DNA from: Methanomassiliicoccales archaeon
Lineage (GTDB): Archaea > Thermoplasmatota > Thermoplasmata > Methanomassiliicoccales > Methanomethylophilaceae
Length of the DNA stretch: 6,314 bases
NCBI GenBank assembly: GCA_900767505.1
Contig: CAAFZG010000123.1
Coordinates: 1-6,314 of the forward strand
Reading direction: 5' to 3'
Shown: piece by piece, positions 5,685 to 6,314 of the stretch
Numbering within the stretch: position 1 is the stretch's first letter
Layout of the letters: every line of letters begins with the position of its first letter
Made by a program: the position numbers and the translations under genes
Notes under the pieces: model-generated
What the model was told of the DNA's origin: nothing
The model's input: only the letters and a program-made list of their open reading frames with translations
The model's database searches: none

Positions 5685-5692
5685 TATTTAAT
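5685..5692 (-). promoter_or_regulatory. TATA-box-like element of the MFS transporter gene
   Basis: On the minus strand ATTAAATA is centred about 28 nt upstream of the GTG start at 5660, with no Shine-Dalgarno between, which is a leaderless arrangement. The TTAAATA heptamer matches the one before the ATPase gene. Confidence 0.5.
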
Positions 5693-5715
5693 GGAAATGG
5701 AATAGAAAGGGGTTT

Positions 5716-5736
5716 GATTATTCTGTTACGAATATC
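5716..5736 (-). terminator. weak inverted repeat after the PQ-loop gene
   Basis: GATTATTC (5716-5723) and GAATATC (5730-5736) form an imperfect A/T-rich stem with one bulged base and a 6-nt loop, starting 2 nt beyond the TAA of the PQ-loop gene. Downstream on the minus strand lies AAACCCCTTTCTATT, only moderately T-rich. It may end the DUF362/PQ-loop transcript or bind a regulator of the transporter. Confidence 0.3.
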
Positions 5737-5738
5737 GG

Positions 5739-6044
5739 TTATTCCTTCGAGGCCTTGGCCCTGAGGGAATCGAGTCTCCTGTTGCGTGCATAGAGCGCAA
5801 GCGCGATGGCGACGAGGGTGATGTCGAGGATGTAGAATGCGACGACGTAGTTCACGTCATCCCTCACGATCTTGTTCAGTATCCCGAGGATGTAGCCCAC
5901 TTCTATTATCAACATGAATGGGAGGCTCGTACCCATCGCTGTTCTCGCTCTGTACGCGCGCAGTATGTTGAACGGCCACGCCACGGCGAAGCACAGCATC
6001 ATCCCGACTTCGAATACCCCTGTCGCCAGAAGATCCATCATCAT
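5739..6044 (-). CDS. three-helix PQ-loop/SemiSWEET-like membrane protein, about 100 aa
   Basis: This small integral membrane protein has three predicted helices (about residues 7-28, 40-59 and 66-87) and a basic C-terminal tail (RNRRLDSLRAKASKE). Helix 1 ends in WPFNILRAYRARTAMGTSLP (23-42). This resembles the PQ/PN motif and following [KR]..[ST]..G.S stretch of SemiSWEET and other PQ-loop proteins, and the three-helix size is that of a half-transporter that dimerises. The motif has PFN rather than PQ, so small-solute transport is only a family inference. The frame begins MMM: ATG 6044 overlaps the upstream TGA by four bases (ATGA), while the third ATG (6036-6038) is better spaced from a weak AGTGAT ribosome site. 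It follows the DUF362 gene directly and is probably translationally coupled to it. It ends with TAA. Confidence 0.85.
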   Translation of the reverse strand: MMMDLLATGVFEVGMMLCFAVAWPFNILRAYRARTAMGTSLPFMLIIEVGYILGILNKIVRDDVNYVVAFYILDITLVAIALALYARNRRLDSLRAKASKE

Positions 6045-6314
6045 ATCACTTTCTTGATAACGTACTCCGTGGAGCCGAATCCCATCTTCTCCGCATGTTC
6101 GAATGTGCTCTGCCAGCGGGTGGCGGGCTGGACGCAGGTGAATATGTCGTCGGGCTTCACACCGTTGCAGTTCCTATGGAGCAGCGATCCCGGGATGATG
6201 GGCTGAGCCTGCACCAGGTCGATGCATGCCCTGTCCAGCGCTACGGGGTCGAACGATGCCAATATCCCGACGTTGGGGACGACGGGCATGTCGTTCTCGC
6301 CGTGGCAGTCGCAG
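6041..6314 (-). CDS. DUF362 domain protein, C-terminal 90 aa (cut by window edge)
   Basis: The frame is open from the right edge (first full codon at 6311-6313) to TGA at 6041-6043, so the gene starts outside the window; the methionine at 6289 is internal. Visible residues begin CDCHGEND and continue MPVVPNVGILASFDPVALDR and ACIDLV. This is the characteristic end of the DUF362 domain (PF04015), including its DPVALD and cysteine features. Then come IIPGSLLHRNCNGVKPDDIF and a tail ending STEYVIKKVI. Family members are often linked to Fe-S clusters, and some carry ferredoxin-type domains, but no enzymatic reaction is firmly assigned. Whether this copy has a ferredoxin part cannot be seen. The ATGA overlap with the PQ-loop gene indicates one operon. 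Confidence 0.88.
   Translation of the reverse strand, partial: CDCHGENDMPVVPNVGILASFDPVALDRACIDLVQAQPIIPGSLLHRNCNGVKPDDIFTCVQPATRWQSTFEHAEKMGFGSTEYVIKKVI

Overview
The window most likely comes from a methanogenic archaeon of the order Methanomassiliicoccales (Thermoplasmata) or a close relative. This placement is inferred from gene style and signals, not from a database match. Archaeal TATA-like boxes (TTTAAA or TTAAATA) lie about 23-28 nt upstream of four start codons, with no good Shine-Dalgarno site between box and start, which is the arrangement of leaderless transcripts. The gene content (an AAA ATPase/DUF4143 protein, an ISL3-type transposase relic, a long Sel1-repeat protein and a DUF362 protein) fits. 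No gene in the window ends in TAG: five intact or partial genes end in TGA and one in TAA. That is compatible with a lineage that reads UAG as pyrrolysine.

Layout, left to right. Positions 1-92 hold four 23-bp direct repeats that run off the left edge, with decayed in-phase copies continuing to about 153. They lead directly into a forward gene (158-1456) for an AAA ATPase with a C-terminal DUF4143/nuclease-like domain. Next comes a roughly 630-nt stretch without a normal gene (1457-2083). It contains an imperfect palindrome, a frameshifted C-terminal fragment of an ISL3-family transposase (1544-1818), and several inverted repeats (1860-2032), the longest with 14-nt arms. A forward 34-codon ORF for a single-helix membrane peptide (2084-2188) follows, with its own TATA box.

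From 2205 rightward all confident genes are on the minus strand. They are a hairpin/T-tract terminator, a 604-aa Sel1-repeat protein (2252-4066), a 283-nt spacer with at most one doubtful 27-codon ORF, a 12-helix major facilitator transporter (4350-5660), a three-helix PQ-loop/SemiSWEET-like membrane protein (5739-6044), and the C-terminal part of a DUF362 protein that enters from the right edge (6041-6314).

Functionally, the left part looks like accessory DNA: a repeat array, a lineage-type ATPase and a decayed insertion sequence. The right part looks like ordinary chromosome. The DUF362 and PQ-loop genes overlap by ATGA and are probably one transcript. The transporter and the Sel1 gene each have their own TATA box and are probably separate units. 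The items most worth a second look are the TATA-containing 23-bp repeat array that merges into the ATPase promoter, the inverted-repeat cluster next to the transposase relic, the unlisted 34-aa membrane peptide, and the DUF362/PQ-loop gene pair.
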